A stretch of 64,000 bases of DNA from Tepidanaerobacter syntrophicus (GTDB lineage: Bacteria; Bacillota; Thermosediminibacteria; Thermosediminibacterales; Tepidanaerobacteraceae). The notes under the pieces are model-generated. The model did no database searches and was not told the DNA's origin. It worked only from the letters and a program-made list of their open reading frames with translations. Below, one piece after another: positions 18,226 through 27,384 of the stretch (position 1 is its first letter; every line of letters begins with the position of its first letter). Where the stretch lies: assembly GCF_001485475.2 (NCBI RefSeq), contig NZ_DF977003.1, forward strand, positions 248,001 through 312,000. The letters are read 5' to 3'. The position numbers were made by a program, and so were the translations under genes.

Positions 18226-18498
18226 ATGAATTTACAGCTTTTTGCTCACAAAAAAGGCGGTAGCAGTTCCAAAAACGGACGTGACAGCCAGTCAAAACGT
18301 TTGGGCGTTAAAAGATTCGACGGACAATTTGTAAATGCCGGAAGCATATTAGTTCGCCAGAGAGGCACTAGGATTTATCCCGGACAAAATGTAGGTATCG
18401 GAACCGATCATACGCTTTTTGCAAAAACTAGCGGTGTTGTTAAGTTTGAAAATAAAGGGAAAGATAAGAAGCTTGTTAGCGTATACTCAGCGAACTAA
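18226..18498 (+). CDS. rpmA: 50S ribosomal protein L27 (Prp-processed form)
   Basis: 90 aa. The N-terminus [12 protein letters not shown] carries the Firmicutes cleavage extension; Prp is expected to cut after Phe6, leaving AHKKGG to reach the peptidyl transferase centre. The rest ([22 protein letters not shown]) is canonical. RBS GAGGAGGTG; 3 bp after prp. A terminator follows. Confidence 0.97.
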   Translation: MNLQLFAHKKGGSSSKNGRDSQSKRLGVKRFDGQFVNAGSILVRQRGTRIYPGQNVGIGTDHTLFAKTSGVVKFENKGKDKKLVSVYSAN

Positions 18499-18524
18499 GT
18501 TTTTTGATAATAGCAGCTGTTTCT

Positions 18525-18558
18525 AAGGTAACTAATGGAAAAAGTTACCTTTGTTTTT
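18525..18558 (+). terminator. Terminator of rplU-prp-rpmA
   Basis: 8-bp stem AAGGTAAC (18525-18532) / GTTACCTT (18544-18551), 11-nt loop, then TGTTTTTTATT. A standard Rho-independent terminator 26 bp after the L27 stop. Confidence 0.85.
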
Positions 18559-18616
18559 TATTACAAATTTTTAATATTCAATTATAACTAAAACTATGAT
18601 ATAGGTGTTGATTTAA

Positions 18617-19891
18617 ATGTTCATAGATACCGCAAAAATTTACGTAAAGGCAGGCGACGGCGGCAACGGCGTTGTAGCCTTTAGAAGAGAAAAATATGTT
18701 CCTCGCGGCGGACCTAGCGGCGGCGATGGCGGGCGCGGCGGTGACGTGATTTTAAAAGTCGATGCAAATATGTCCACATTAATGGATTTTAAATACAAGA
18801 TTCATTACAAAGCCGAAAGAGGAGAACATGGTCAAGGTTCTAACAAATTCGGCCGCGATGCTGAGGATCTTGTTATATATGTGCCGCCGGGCACCATCGT
18901 AAAAGATGCTGAAACAGGTGAAGTAATTGCAGATTTGGTGGAAAATGGAGAAAGCTTTGTTATAGCTAAAGGAGGCCGTGGCGGACGAGGGAATGCAAAG
19001 TTTGCATCTTCCGTTCATAGAGCTCCTGATTTTGCGGAAAAAGGCGAACCGGGAGAGGAACGTTGGATTATACTGGAATTAAAACTCATAGCAGACGTGG
19101 GCTTAATAGGATTTCCTAATGCAGGAAAATCTACATTGCTTTCGCGAATGACCGCTGCAAGGCCTAAAATTGCTAATTATCCCTTTACGACCCTTGCTCC
19201 AAATCTTGGAGTAGCAAGCTTTGGCCAAAGTTCAGAGGGCAGTTTTGTGATAGCCGATATACCGGGTCTTATAGAAGGAGCTCATGAAGGGCAAGGCTTA
19301 GGTTATGAGTTTTTAAAGCATGTTGAAAGAACCCGACTACTTGTTCATGTTATCGATATGTCCGGATTTGAAAGAGATCCGTTGGAAGGATTTTATGCAA
19401 TTAACCAAGAGCTTGCAAGCTATAGCGAAGAACTTGCTAAAAAACCCCAAATTGTTGCTGCGAATAAAATGGATTTAGAAGAATCCAGGATTAATTACGA
19501 AAAAGTGAAGCCTTTATTAGAAAAAGAAGGATATAATGTAATACCTGTATCAGGAGCAACGGGACAAGGAATAAGAGAGCTTGTTCAGGTTATCGCTAAG
19601 ACCCTTTCAAGCATAGAGAAACCGGAAGCAGTTAAAGAAGTAGAATCTATAAAATATACACTAGAAGATGAAAAGCCTTTTTCTATTGAAAAGGGCGGCC
19701 ATGTATTTTATATTCGCGGAAAAGCCGTTGAAAGACTTGTAGCAATGACTGATCTTGAAAACGAATCTGCCGTTAAGCGCCTGCAGAGAGCCTTTAAAAA
19801 AATGGGAATTGATGATGCACTAAAAGCAGAAGGAATTCAGCCAGGAGACACAGTAAAGATAGGCAATTCAGAGTTTTATTATGTAGAATAA
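18617..19891 (+). CDS. obgE: Obg GTPase (ObgE/CgtA)
   Basis: 424 aa. A Gly-rich Obg fold (1-158, GGDGGRGGDV), then a GTPase domain with G1 GFPNAGKST (165-173), G3 DIPGLIEGAHEG and G4 NKMD, and a C-terminal OCT domain (about 345-424) as in other Gram-positives. Acts in 50S assembly and stress signalling. Follows rpmA as in most bacteria, separated here by a terminator. Confidence 0.96.
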   Translation: MFIDTAKIYVKAGDGGNGVVAFRREKYVPRGGPSGGDGGRGGDVILKVDANMSTLMDFKYKIHYKAERGEHGQGSNKFGRDAEDLVIYVPPGTIVKDAETGEVIADLVENGESFVIAKGGRGGRGNAKFASSVHRAPDFAEKGEPGEERWIILELKLIADVGLIGFPNAGKSTLLSRMTAARPKIANYPFTTLAPNLGVASFGQSSEGSFVIADIPGLIEGAHEGQGLGYEFLKHVERTRLLVHVIDMSGFERDPLEGFYAINQELASYSEELAKKPQIVAANKMDLEESRINYEKVKPLLEKEGYNVIPVSGATGQGIRELVQVIAKTLSSIEKPEAVKEVESIKYTLEDEKPFSIEKGGHVFYIRGKAVERLVAMTDLENESAVKRLQRAFKKMGIDDALKAEGIQPGDTVKIGNSEFYYVE

Positions 19892-19954
19892 AGGCGACAG
19901 CCATATAATCAGATATACCTTTGAATTTTAGAAACTCAAAAAGGAGGATTTGCT

Positions 19955-20569
19955 TTGCCAAAGAACCAAAAGATTGGCATAATGGGAGGAACTTTTGATC
20001 CCATTCACTATGGCCATCTTGTAACCGCTGAAACTGCAAGAACCAATTTCAAATTAGATAAAGTTATATTTACACCTGCCGGTCGGCCGCCGCATAAAAA
20101 AGATTATGCAGTTACGCCTCCTGAAGATAGGTATCTCATGACAATGCTTGCTGTAAATAATAATCCATTTTTTGAAATTTCAAGGATAGAGATTGACAGA
20201 CCCGGTCCGACTTACACCGTGGATACGTTAGAGCAGTTCTATAATGAACTCGGCTCTGACGTAAAACTTTTTTTTATAAGCGGAGCAGATGCGGTTTTCG
20301 ATATACTCACATGGAAAGATGTTGATAAAGTTTTAAGTTATTGTACTTTCATAGCTGCAACCCGGCCGGGATATCCTATAGACCAATTGCACCAAAAGCT
20401 TATTCAAATAAAAGAAATGTACGGTTATGAGGTAGTTCCGATGAAAGTTACAAGCCTTGATATCTCCTCTACTGAAATCAGGCGAAGGATGAAGGAAGGC
20501 TTATCCATTAAATATTTACTGCCTGATAGCGTAGAAACATATATAAAGAAAAGTGGCCTTTACCAATGA
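19955..20569 (+). CDS. nadD: Nicotinate-nucleotide adenylyltransferase
   Basis: 204 aa from a TTG start with AAAGGAGG about 7 bp upstream. Nucleotidyltransferase motif GGTFDPIHYGH (residues 11-21) and the C-terminal DISSTEIRRR motif. It makes deamido-NAD from nicotinate mononucleotide and ATP. It overlaps yqeK by 4 bp. Confidence 0.95.
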   Translation: MPKNQKIGIMGGTFDPIHYGHLVTAETARTNFKLDKVIFTPAGRPPHKKDYAVTPPEDRYLMTMLAVNNNPFFEISRIEIDRPGPTYTVDTLEQFYNELGSDVKLFFISGADAVFDILTWKDVDKVLSYCTFIAATRPGYPIDQLHQKLIQIKEMYGYEVVPMKVTSLDISSTEIRRRMKEGLSIKYLLPDSVETYIKKSGLYQ

Positions 20570-21153
20570 TTATAAGTCTTGATGAGATGATAAAAAAGTT
20601 AAAGGTAAACTTGGGCGAAAAAAGATTTTTACACTCAATAGGTGTTATGGAAACCGCTGAAAAATTAGCGCTTCGTTATGGAGCAAATGTCAATAAAGCA
20701 AAAATTGCCGGTCTGCTTCACGATTGTGCACGAGGCATGAGCGAAGAGCTTCAGTTGAAACTAGCTCAGGATTTTGGTATACTTTTAGATGATATCGAAA
20801 TTAGAGAAAAAGTTTTGATACACGGACCATTAGGCGCTGAGCTAGCAAAAAGAGACTATGGTATATATGATGAGCAAATTTTACATGCCATAAAGATCCA
20901 TACTACCGGCGACGAAAATATGGACATTCTAGATAAAGTAATATTTATTGCGGATTTCATTGAACCGAGTCGATGTTTTCCTGATGTTGAAAAATTAAGA
21001 CGAGTGGCTTTTCAAGATCTTGACGATACCATGGTAAAAGCCTTCGACTCTACAATCAGGTACGTTTTAACTAAAAGGAGCTTGCTGCATCCAAAGACAA
21101 TTTCCGGTAGGAATTTTATTCTTATCAAAAGGGAGAGCGAATTTAAACAATGA
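20566..21153 (+). CDS. yqeK: YqeK family HD-domain Ap4A hydrolase
   Basis: 195 aa. HD-type metal residues are visible in FLHSIGVMETAEKLA (His22), LLHDCARG and IKIHTTGD. YqeK proteins hydrolyse diadenosine tetraphosphate symmetrically. Start overlaps the nadD stop (ATGA), and the end overlaps the LCP gene by 4 bp, so nadD-yqeK-LCP-rsfS looks like one unit, as in Bacillus-type clusters. Confidence 0.92.
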   Translation: MIISLDEMIKKLKVNLGEKRFLHSIGVMETAEKLALRYGANVNKAKIAGLLHDCARGMSEELQLKLAQDFGILLDDIEIREKVLIHGPLGAELAKRDYGIYDEQILHAIKIHTTGDENMDILDKVIFIADFIEPSRCFPDVEKLRRVAFQDLDDTMVKAFDSTIRYVLTKRSLLHPKTISGRNFILIKRESEFKQ

Positions 21154-22331
21154 AAAGGCCTTTAAAAATAGCCGTAGCTATATTACTATTTATAGTTTTT
21201 TCCCTTGGCAGCGGATTTTACTACACGGTAAGAACGATGAATATGGCGGCTGAGCAGAATGAAGATTCTGTCATATCAAATACCGATGAATTTGTTAAGG
21301 GTGGACGCCGAAATATCTTGTTGCTGGGCATGGATGCAGGAACTATAGGGGCAAAAGAAGAAAATAACCGACATCGCTCAGATACGATTATTGTCGTAAG
21401 CTTGGATACCCAAAATAAAACCGTCAAAGTACTTTCCATTCCAAGAGATACAAGAGTAAAGCTTGGGAAATACGGCATTCAGAAGATAAACGCCGCAACA
21501 GCTTTAGGAGGAGCGGATTTAGCAGTTAAAACTGTAAAAGATTTTCTAGGTGTTCCGATTCACAATTATGTTGTTGTAAAGCTCTCCAGTTTTAAAAATA
21601 TTGTGGATGCCTTAGGCGGTGTAGAAGTTGATGTTAAAGAACGTATGAAATACAGCGATCCTGCAGGGGGACTGTATATTGACTTATATCCGGGACTACA
21701 GACTCTTGACGGCGATAAAGCTGAACAGTTCATAAGATACAGAGGATATGCAGATGCTGATCTTGGACGAATAAAAGCACAGCAGCAATTCATGGAAGCA
21801 CTTATAGATAAAATTTTAAAACCTTCAACGCTTTTAAAACTACCTAAAATAATTGATATTGTCCAAGAAAATGTAGAAACAGATATTCAGCCTATGGAAA
21901 TGATGAGTCTTGCTAATTTTGCAAGGCAGATGAAGCGTGAAAACATTAAAATGTATACCGTGCCGGGTGAAGGAAAAAATATTTCAGGTATCAGTTATTT
22001 CATACCTTTTCAAAATGAACTTGACAAAGTAATAGATGAAGTTTTTTATGATGATGGCAGCGTCAAAGTAGCAGTCCTAAACGGCAGCGGTACAAGCGGC
22101 GTTGCATCGAAAATTGCCAGCAGACTCGAATCTCAAGGTTTTAAAGTTGTCAGTATAGGTAATGCAGACAGCTTCGATTATGGTACTACTACCATAGTAT
22201 ATCCTCAAGATAAAAAAGATGAGGCCGAAAAAGTTGCAAAAGTTCTTCCGAAGGCCTTACTCGAAGAAAAAAGCGATTCAAATATTTCTCTTCCTACGGT
22301 AATTGTGGGAAAAGATATGATAGATGAATAA
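21150..22331 (+). CDS. LytR-CpsA-Psr (LCP) family wall polymer transferase with LytR_C domain
   Basis: 393 aa. N-terminal membrane helix (5-25), LCP domain (about 60-225) with LLLGMDAG, the SDTIIVVSLD motif, SIPRDTRV and the RYRGYADADLGRIKAQQQF helix, then a LytR_C domain (about 305-393, VAVLNGSGTSGVASKIASRL). LCP enzymes move undecaprenyl-linked glycopolymers to peptidoglycan at the outer face of the membrane. Coupled to yqeK. Confidence 0.92.
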   Translation: MKRPLKIAVAILLFIVFSLGSGFYYTVRTMNMAAEQNEDSVISNTDEFVKGGRRNILLLGMDAGTIGAKEENNRHRSDTIIVVSLDTQNKTVKVLSIPRDTRVKLGKYGIQKINAATALGGADLAVKTVKDFLGVPIHNYVVVKLSSFKNIVDALGGVEVDVKERMKYSDPAGGLYIDLYPGLQTLDGDKAEQFIRYRGYADADLGRIKAQQQFMEALIDKILKPSTLLKLPKIIDIVQENVETDIQPMEMMSLANFARQMKRENIKMYTVPGEGKNISGISYFIPFQNELDKVIDEVFYDDGSVKVAVLNGSGTSGVASKIASRLESQGFKVVSIGNADSFDYGTTTIVYPQDKKDEAEKVAKVLPKALLEEKSDSNISLPTVIVGKDMIDE

Positions 22332-22371
22332 ATTTTTAATATAAATATAATTCTGTTATGGAGGGAACTGA

Positions 22372-22773
22372 ATGACAAAAAACCCTAAAACTTGCGCTCT
22401 TAAAGCGGCTAGTATTTTAAGGGATAAAAAAGGCGAAGATATTCTGATAATGGACATAAGTTCTGTTGCAGTATTTTCAGATTATTTTGTAGTAGCTACA
22501 GGCACATCTCCGGTGCATGTCAGAGCTTTAGCGGATGAAGTGGAGAAAAAGCTTGGAGAAGCGGGCTACACAGTAAGAGGAAAAGAGGGCTATCAAGAAG
22601 GCGCTTGGGTGCTGATGGACTATTATGACGTAATTGTGCATATTTTCACTCGTCAAGAACGAGAATATTATACGCTAGAACGCCTATGGGCCGATGCAAA
22701 AATTATCGATTTGCCGCCGGATGAGATTGACACTCCAAAAGAGTTGAAATATAATATAGAAAATTTAATATAA
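22372..22773 (+). CDS. rsfS: Ribosome silencing factor RsfS
   Basis: 133 aa, DUF143 fold, with the motifs FSDYFVVATGTSPVHVRALAD and GAWVLMDYYDVIVHIFTRQEREYY spread over residues 39-105. RsfS binds L14 and blocks subunit joining. RBS GGAGGG. Usual neighbour of nadD-yqeK. The leuS T-box begins right after. Confidence 0.95.
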   Translation: MTKNPKTCALKAASILRDKKGEDILIMDISSVAVFSDYFVVATGTSPVHVRALADEVEKKLGEAGYTVRGKEGYQEGAWVLMDYYDVIVHIFTRQEREYYTLERLWADAKIIDLPPDEIDTPKELKYNIENLI

Positions 22774-22794
22774 GCATTTATATTAATACAAAGG

Positions 22795-22982
22795 AATAGT
22801 ATGAGACTGGTGCTTTTACAGAGATTCGGCGCAAGGTGCGAGCCGAAAAGCACAGTCTTTGAACTCACCTTTAGAAGACTTAGCCGACAGGCGTTAAAAT
22901 GTTTGAGACGGGTCGTTTGACCAATTAGGGTGGTACCGCGAGAAGTTTCTCGTCCCTAAAGGGGATAAGAAACTTTTTTTAA
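22795..22982 (+). promoter_or_regulatory. T-box leader (Leu) controlling leuS
   Basis: The T-box core AGGGTGGTACCGCG lies at 22927-22940. The antiterminator arm TTAGGG...CCCTAA and the competing terminator (AAGTTTCT 22943-22950 with AGAAACTT 22968-22975, then seven T) are both present. Upstream, GAACTC at 22861-22866 fits a specifier loop with CTC (Leu codon), in accord with leuS downstream. Uncharged tRNA-Leu should favour read-through. Confidence 0.9.
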
Positions 22983-23037
22983 TTCATAAGATATATATTT
23001 AAAACCTATAACTGTGCATATGGAGGGTGACGTTTGA

Positions 23038-25488
23038 TTGAAATACGATTTTAAGTCTATTGAGAATAAATGGCAACAGGAGTGGGAAAAAAATAAACTC
23101 TACAAAGCTGTGAAAGACGAAAGCAAACCTGAATATTACTGTCTTGAAATGTTTCCTTATCCTTCGGGCAATTTACATATGGGCCATGTGCGCAATTATT
23201 GCATCGGAGACGTGGTTGCAAGATTTAAAAAGATGAACGGTTTTAATGTGTTGCATCCGATGGGCTGGGATGCCTTTGGCCTTCCTGCCGAAAACGCTGC
23301 TATAAAACATGGAATTCATCCGGCAGAGTGGACGTGGAACAATATTGCAAATATGAGAAGTCAATTAAAGCAATTGGGATTGAGCTATGATTGGGATAGA
23401 GAGATTGCTACATGCCATCCGAAATACTATAAATGGACGCAATGGTTCTTTTTGCTTCTCTATAAAAGAGGCCTTGCCTACCGCAAAAAAGCTTCTGTAA
23501 ACTGGTGCCCTTCATGCGGCACAGTTCTTGCAAACGAGCAGGTAGTAGACGGGGCATGTGAACGCTGCAAAACCGAAGTTGAAAAGAAAGAGCTTGAACA
23601 GTGGTTTTTCAAGATAACCGACTATGCAGATGAACTTTTAGATGATTTAGAGAAACTTCCCGGTTGGCCGGAAAAGGTAAAGACTATGCAAAAAAACTGG
23701 ATTGGCCGCAGCGAAGGTGTTGAATTTTCATTTGTCGCAGAAAAAAATGGTGAAAAAATTCCTGTATTTACGACACGCCCTGATACAGTATATGGAGTAT
23801 CATATATAGTTCTTGCACCTGAACATCCGCTAGTAGAATCTCTTTCTAAAGGAACAGAATATGAAGCTCAAGTTAGAGAATTTCGAAAAAAAATGGAGAA
23901 ATACAACGAAATAGCAAGAACTTCCGCCGAAACCGAAAAAGAAGGAATGTTTATAGGCGCATATGCCATAAATCCCATGAACGGCGAAAAGATTCCGATT
24001 TGGACGGCAAACTATGTGCTGCTGAGTTATGGCACAGGAGCGGTTATGGGAGTTCCAGCCCATGACCAGCGGGATTTCGAGTTTGCAAGAAAATATAATC
24101 TGCCGATAAAAGTGGTTATTTCTCCGAAAGATGCAACTCTAGTTCCTAAAGAAATGTCAGAGGCTTTTGTGGATGAGGGGATTTTGGTAAACTCTAATGG
24201 ATTTAATGGCATGATAAGCAGTGAAGCTATTAAAGCCATTGGAAAATACATGGAAGAAAAAGGTATAGGTAAATTTAAAGTAAACTATAAGTTGAGAGAT
24301 TGGCTTATTTCAAGACAAAGATATTGGGGTGCGCCTATCCCCATGGTTTATTGTGACAAATGCGGCATTGTACCTGTGCCTGAAGAAGACCTGCCCGTTT
24401 TGCTGCCGGAAAATGTAAAGTTTAATTTTAAAGGCACGTCTCCTTTAAAAGAATCAGAGGAATTCATAAATACCACATGCCCAAAATGTCATGGACCTGC
24501 AAAACGCGAAACGGATACAATGGATACTTTTGTATGCTCTTCTTGGTATTTTCTTCGATATACTGATGCAAGAAATGAAGCAATGCCCTTTGAGCGAAGT
24601 AAGGTCGACTATTGGATGCCGGTCGATCAATACATTGGCGGTGTGGAGCATGCCATCCTACATCTTATGTATTCCAGATTTTTCCTAAAAGTCATAAGGG
24701 ATGCAGGCCTTGTATCTGCATCTGAGCCATTTTCAAATTTACTTACACAAGGAATGGTACTAAAAGACGGTGCTAAGATGTCAAAATCCCTTGGCAATAT
24801 CGTAAGCCCTGAGGAAATAGTTAAAAAGTACGGAGCTGACACAGCAAGACTGTTTATACTTTTTGCAGCACCTCCCGAAAGAGACTTAGAGTGGAGCGAT
24901 CAAGGTGTTGAAGGATGTTCAAGATTTCTTCAAAGGGTCTTTAGATTAGTAGATGAATTATCTAGAAAATTGAGCAGTGCTAAGACCGAAGGAGAATGCG
25001 ACGCATATATCCGTCGCATCACCCATAAGACTATAAAAAAAGTTACAGAAGATATTGGTGAAAGATTTAATTTTAATACCGCAATAAGTGCAATCATGGA
25101 AATGGTAAATGAGCTCAGTGATTACAAGGACAGAGACATTTCTAAAAAAGTTTTAAGCGAATCACTGGATACCTTGCTTTTGCTTCTTGCCCCATTTGCC
25201 CCCCATCTTGCAGAAGAGTTATGGCATAAGTTGGGCCATACGCGAAGCGTATATCTTGAAAAGTGGCCATCTTATGATGCTGCAGCGATTTTAGAGGATG
25301 AAATTGAAATAGTTGTTCAAGTAAATGGAAAAGTAAGAGATAAAATTGTAATTCCTGTCAATACGCCGGAAGAAGAGGTCAAAGAAGCTGCACTAAAGCA
25401 AGAGCGAATTGCCCCATACATTAAAGATAAAAAAATTGTAAAGGTTATCTCGGTGCCCGGCAAACTAGTAAACATAGTAGTTAAATAG
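23038..25488 (+). CDS. leuS: Leucyl-tRNA synthetase
   Basis: 816 aa class I enzyme. HIGH motif as HMGH (in [14 protein letters not shown]), CP1 editing domain ([19 protein letters not shown]), zinc-type cysteine pairs (CPSCGTVL ... CERCKTE), KMSKS motif ([11 protein letters not shown]) and the bacterial C-terminal domain ([11 protein letters not shown]). The TTG start at 23038 is set by GGAGGGTGA at 23022-23030. Expression is governed by the T-box ahead of it. Confidence 0.97.
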   Translation: MKYDFKSIENKWQQEWEKNKLYKAVKDESKPEYYCLEMFPYPSGNLHMGHVRNYCIGDVVARFKKMNGFNVLHPMGWDAFGLPAENAAIKHGIHPAEWTWNNIANMRSQLKQLGLSYDWDREIATCHPKYYKWTQWFFLLLYKRGLAYRKKASVNWCPSCGTVLANEQVVDGACERCKTEVEKKELEQWFFKITDYADELLDDLEKLPGWPEKVKTMQKNWIGRSEGVEFSFVAEKNGEKIPVFTTRPDTVYGVSYIVLAPEHPLVESLSKGTEYEAQVREFRKKMEKYNEIARTSAETEKEGMFIGAYAINPMNGEKIPIWTANYVLLSYGTGAVMGVPAHDQRDFEFARKYNLPIKVVISPKDATLVPKEMSEAFVDEGILVNSNGFNGMISSEAIKAIGKYMEEKGIGKFKVNYKLRDWLISRQRYWGAPIPMVYCDKCGIVPVPEEDLPVLLPENVKFNFKGTSPLKESEEFINTTCPKCHGPAKRETDTMDTFVCSSWYFLRYTDARNEAMPFERSKVDYWMPVDQYIGGVEHAILHLMYSRFFLKVIRDAGLVSASEPFSNLLTQGMVLKDGAKMSKSLGNIVSPEEIVKKYGADTARLFILFAAPPERDLEWSDQGVEGCSRFLQRVFRLVDELSRKLSSAKTEGECDAYIRRITHKTIKKVTEDIGERFNFNTAISAIMEMVNELSDYKDRDISKKVLSESLDTLLLLLAPFAPHLAEELWHKLGHTRSVYLEKWPSYDAAAILEDEIEIVVQVNGKVRDKIVIPVNTPEEEVKEAALKQERIAPYIKDKKIVKVISVPGKLVNIVVK

Positions 25489-25520
25489 GTATAAAATCTC
25501 TACAATTTTTGAAGAAACAA

Positions 25521-25549
25521 AACCAGCGCTTTTATGTGCTGGTTTTTAA
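25521..25549 (+). terminator. Terminator of leuS
   Basis: AACCAGC (25521-25527) pairs with GCTGGTT (25538-25544), followed by a T run, 33 bp after the leuS stop. The remaining 200 bp to the next gene is AT-rich and presumably holds the promoter of the smsCB unit, but I could not pick it with confidence. Confidence 0.85.
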
Positions 25550-25748
25550 ATATAAGTAACAAATATTAATTATTATTATCAATTGTAATTATGAATATCA
25601 ATCAGGGCTTGATTTATAAGGATTTTATATATTTTTATAACCAAGAGTTGCTATTGTATGAAGAGAGAAAGTGAGGTAAAATATAAAAGGCAAAGGACGA
25701 AAACAGTAGCCCTTTATTCAATAAATATGAAAGAAAAGAGGTAATATT

Positions 25749-26486
25749 ATGTTGAGACTTGAATCAGTTTACCTTCGCCTGAAAAATGGCAGTGAGGAAG
25801 TTCCGATATTAGAAAATATAAACTTAGATTTAGAAGATAATAAATTTTATGCTCTAACAGGACCAAACGGCGGCGGAAAGACGTCGCTTGCCAAGGTTAT
25901 TATGGGCATTTATAAAAATGATGAGGGGAGAATATACCTAGATGGCAAGGACATAACAGATTTTAGTATAACTGAACGGGCAAAAGCCGGAATAAGCTAT
26001 GCGTTTCAAAATCCACCTAGGTTTAAGGGATTAAAAATTAAAGACCTTTTAAAGATTTCTGCTGATGAAAATTCATTAAGAGCAATTTTAAGGTCTGTTG
26101 GATTATGTCCACAAGACTATCTTGACAGAGAATGCGATTCCGGTCTTTCCGGCGGAGAAATGAAGCGAATTGAGCTTGCCAGCGTACTTGCAAGACCATC
26201 TAGACTTGTAATTTACGATGAACCGGAAGCAGGGGTTGACCTTTGGAGCTTTGAGAATCTGCTTCAGCTAATTAGAAATTATCACAAAAGGGGAAATGTG
26301 ACAAGCGTTGTTATAACTCATCACGAAAGAGTCTTATCACTGGCCGACGAAATAATCCTGCTAGTTGATGGCAAAATAGCTGATAGAGGATCTAGAGACA
26401 AAATACTGCCTTTAATCCAGGAAGATGCAAGATGCTGCTGGAAGGCAAATTGCGGAGGTAATAATGATGAAGTTGAATGCTATTGA
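25749..26486 (+). CDS. smsC: SufC-like ABC ATPase of a minimal SUF-like Fe-S system
   Basis: 245 aa. Walker A GPNGGGKTS, Q-loop, signature LSGGEMKR, Walker B LVIYDEPEAGVD and switch His (ITHH), plus a C-terminal CCWKANCGG cysteine cluster. It overlaps a SufB/D-like gene, and no sufS, sufU or sufD accompanies them. This matches the two-gene SMS (SUF-like minimal system) described for anaerobes and archaea, proposed as an ancient Fe-S assembly machine. An unrelated ABC role is less likely given the partner. Confidence 0.82.
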   Translation: MLRLESVYLRLKNGSEEVPILENINLDLEDNKFYALTGPNGGGKTSLAKVIMGIYKNDEGRIYLDGKDITDFSITERAKAGISYAFQNPPRFKGLKIKDLLKISADENSLRAILRSVGLCPQDYLDRECDSGLSGGEMKRIELASVLARPSRLVIYDEPEAGVDLWSFENLLQLIRNYHKRGNVTSVVITHHERVLSLADEIILLVDGKIADRGSRDKILPLIQEDARCCWKANCGGNNDEVECY

Positions 26487-27384
26487 AAATGAACTTTTAA
26501 AAAATATTGCAGATTTGCATAACATACCATCAGGAGCTGTGAACATAAGAAAGAATGGAGAAGGGATAATACGCCATTCGTCTGCAAATATTGAAGTAAG
26601 GCCAAAAACAGATAAACCCGGAATTGATGTTATAATAGCACCCGGCACCAAAAATGAAGCTGTACACATCCCGGTTCTTATAACTTTGTCCGGCCTAGTG
26701 GATGTAGTATATAATACTATTATCGTAGGTGAAGGAGCAGATGTAACAGTAATAGCCGGTTGTGGAATTCATAATCCCGGATCTAAGAAATCCCAGCATG
26801 ACGGCATCCACGAAATCATCATTAAAAAAGGCGCTAAAATGCGGTATATAGAAAAACACTATGGAGAAGGATCGGGAGAGAGAATCCTAAATCCCCAAAC
26901 CATAGTTACAATGGAGGAAAATTCTATAGCTGAAATGGAACTCGTCCAGATTAAAGGTGTTAGCAGTACTATAAGAGATACAAAGGCGCAGCTTGCCGAA
27001 GGAGCAAGCCTGATAATTACAGAGAGATTGCTTACTCACCAGGATCAACAAGCAGTATCCAATATGACAATAGAACTAAATGGCAAGAACTCCAATACTA
27101 AAGTGGTATCGCGTTCTGTTGCAAGAGACAACTCAAGCCAGATTTTTCACCCAATAGTTATTGCAAGGGCTGACAGCAAAGGCCATGTAGAGTGTGATTC
27201 AATAATAATGGATCATGGTAAAATAAGCTCAACCCCTGCAATTACAGCGGAACATCCTGATGCTCAATTGACCCATGAAGCTGCTATAGGCAAAATTGCC
27301 GAAGAGCAACTTTTGAAATTAATGACCCTGGGCCTTTCCGAGGAAGAGGCTGAAGATATAATACTGAGGGGGTTCTTAGAATGA
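26464..27384 (+). CDS. smsB: SufB/SufD-like scaffold of a minimal SUF-like system
   Basis: About 306 aa, shorter than SufB (about 470) or SufD (about 420). It has the right-handed beta-helix pattern of the family and the typical ends (EHPDAQLTHEAAIGKI, LMTLGLSEEEAEDIILRGFL). GGAGGT at 26454-26459 points to ATG 26464 or the next ATG at 26467; the frame is open upstream but lacks a ribosome site. It overlaps smsC by 23 bp and cobQ by 4 bp. Confidence 0.83.
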   Translation: MMKLNAIENELLKNIADLHNIPSGAVNIRKNGEGIIRHSSANIEVRPKTDKPGIDVIIAPGTKNEAVHIPVLITLSGLVDVVYNTIIVGEGADVTVIAGCGIHNPGSKKSQHDGIHEIIIKKGAKMRYIEKHYGEGSGERILNPQTIVTMEENSIAEMELVQIKGVSSTIRDTKAQLAEGASLIITERLLTHQDQQAVSNMTIELNGKNSNTKVVSRSVARDNSSQIFHPIVIARADSKGHVECDSIIMDHGKISSTPAITAEHPDAQLTHEAAIGKIAEEQLLKLMTLGLSEEEAEDIILRGFLE

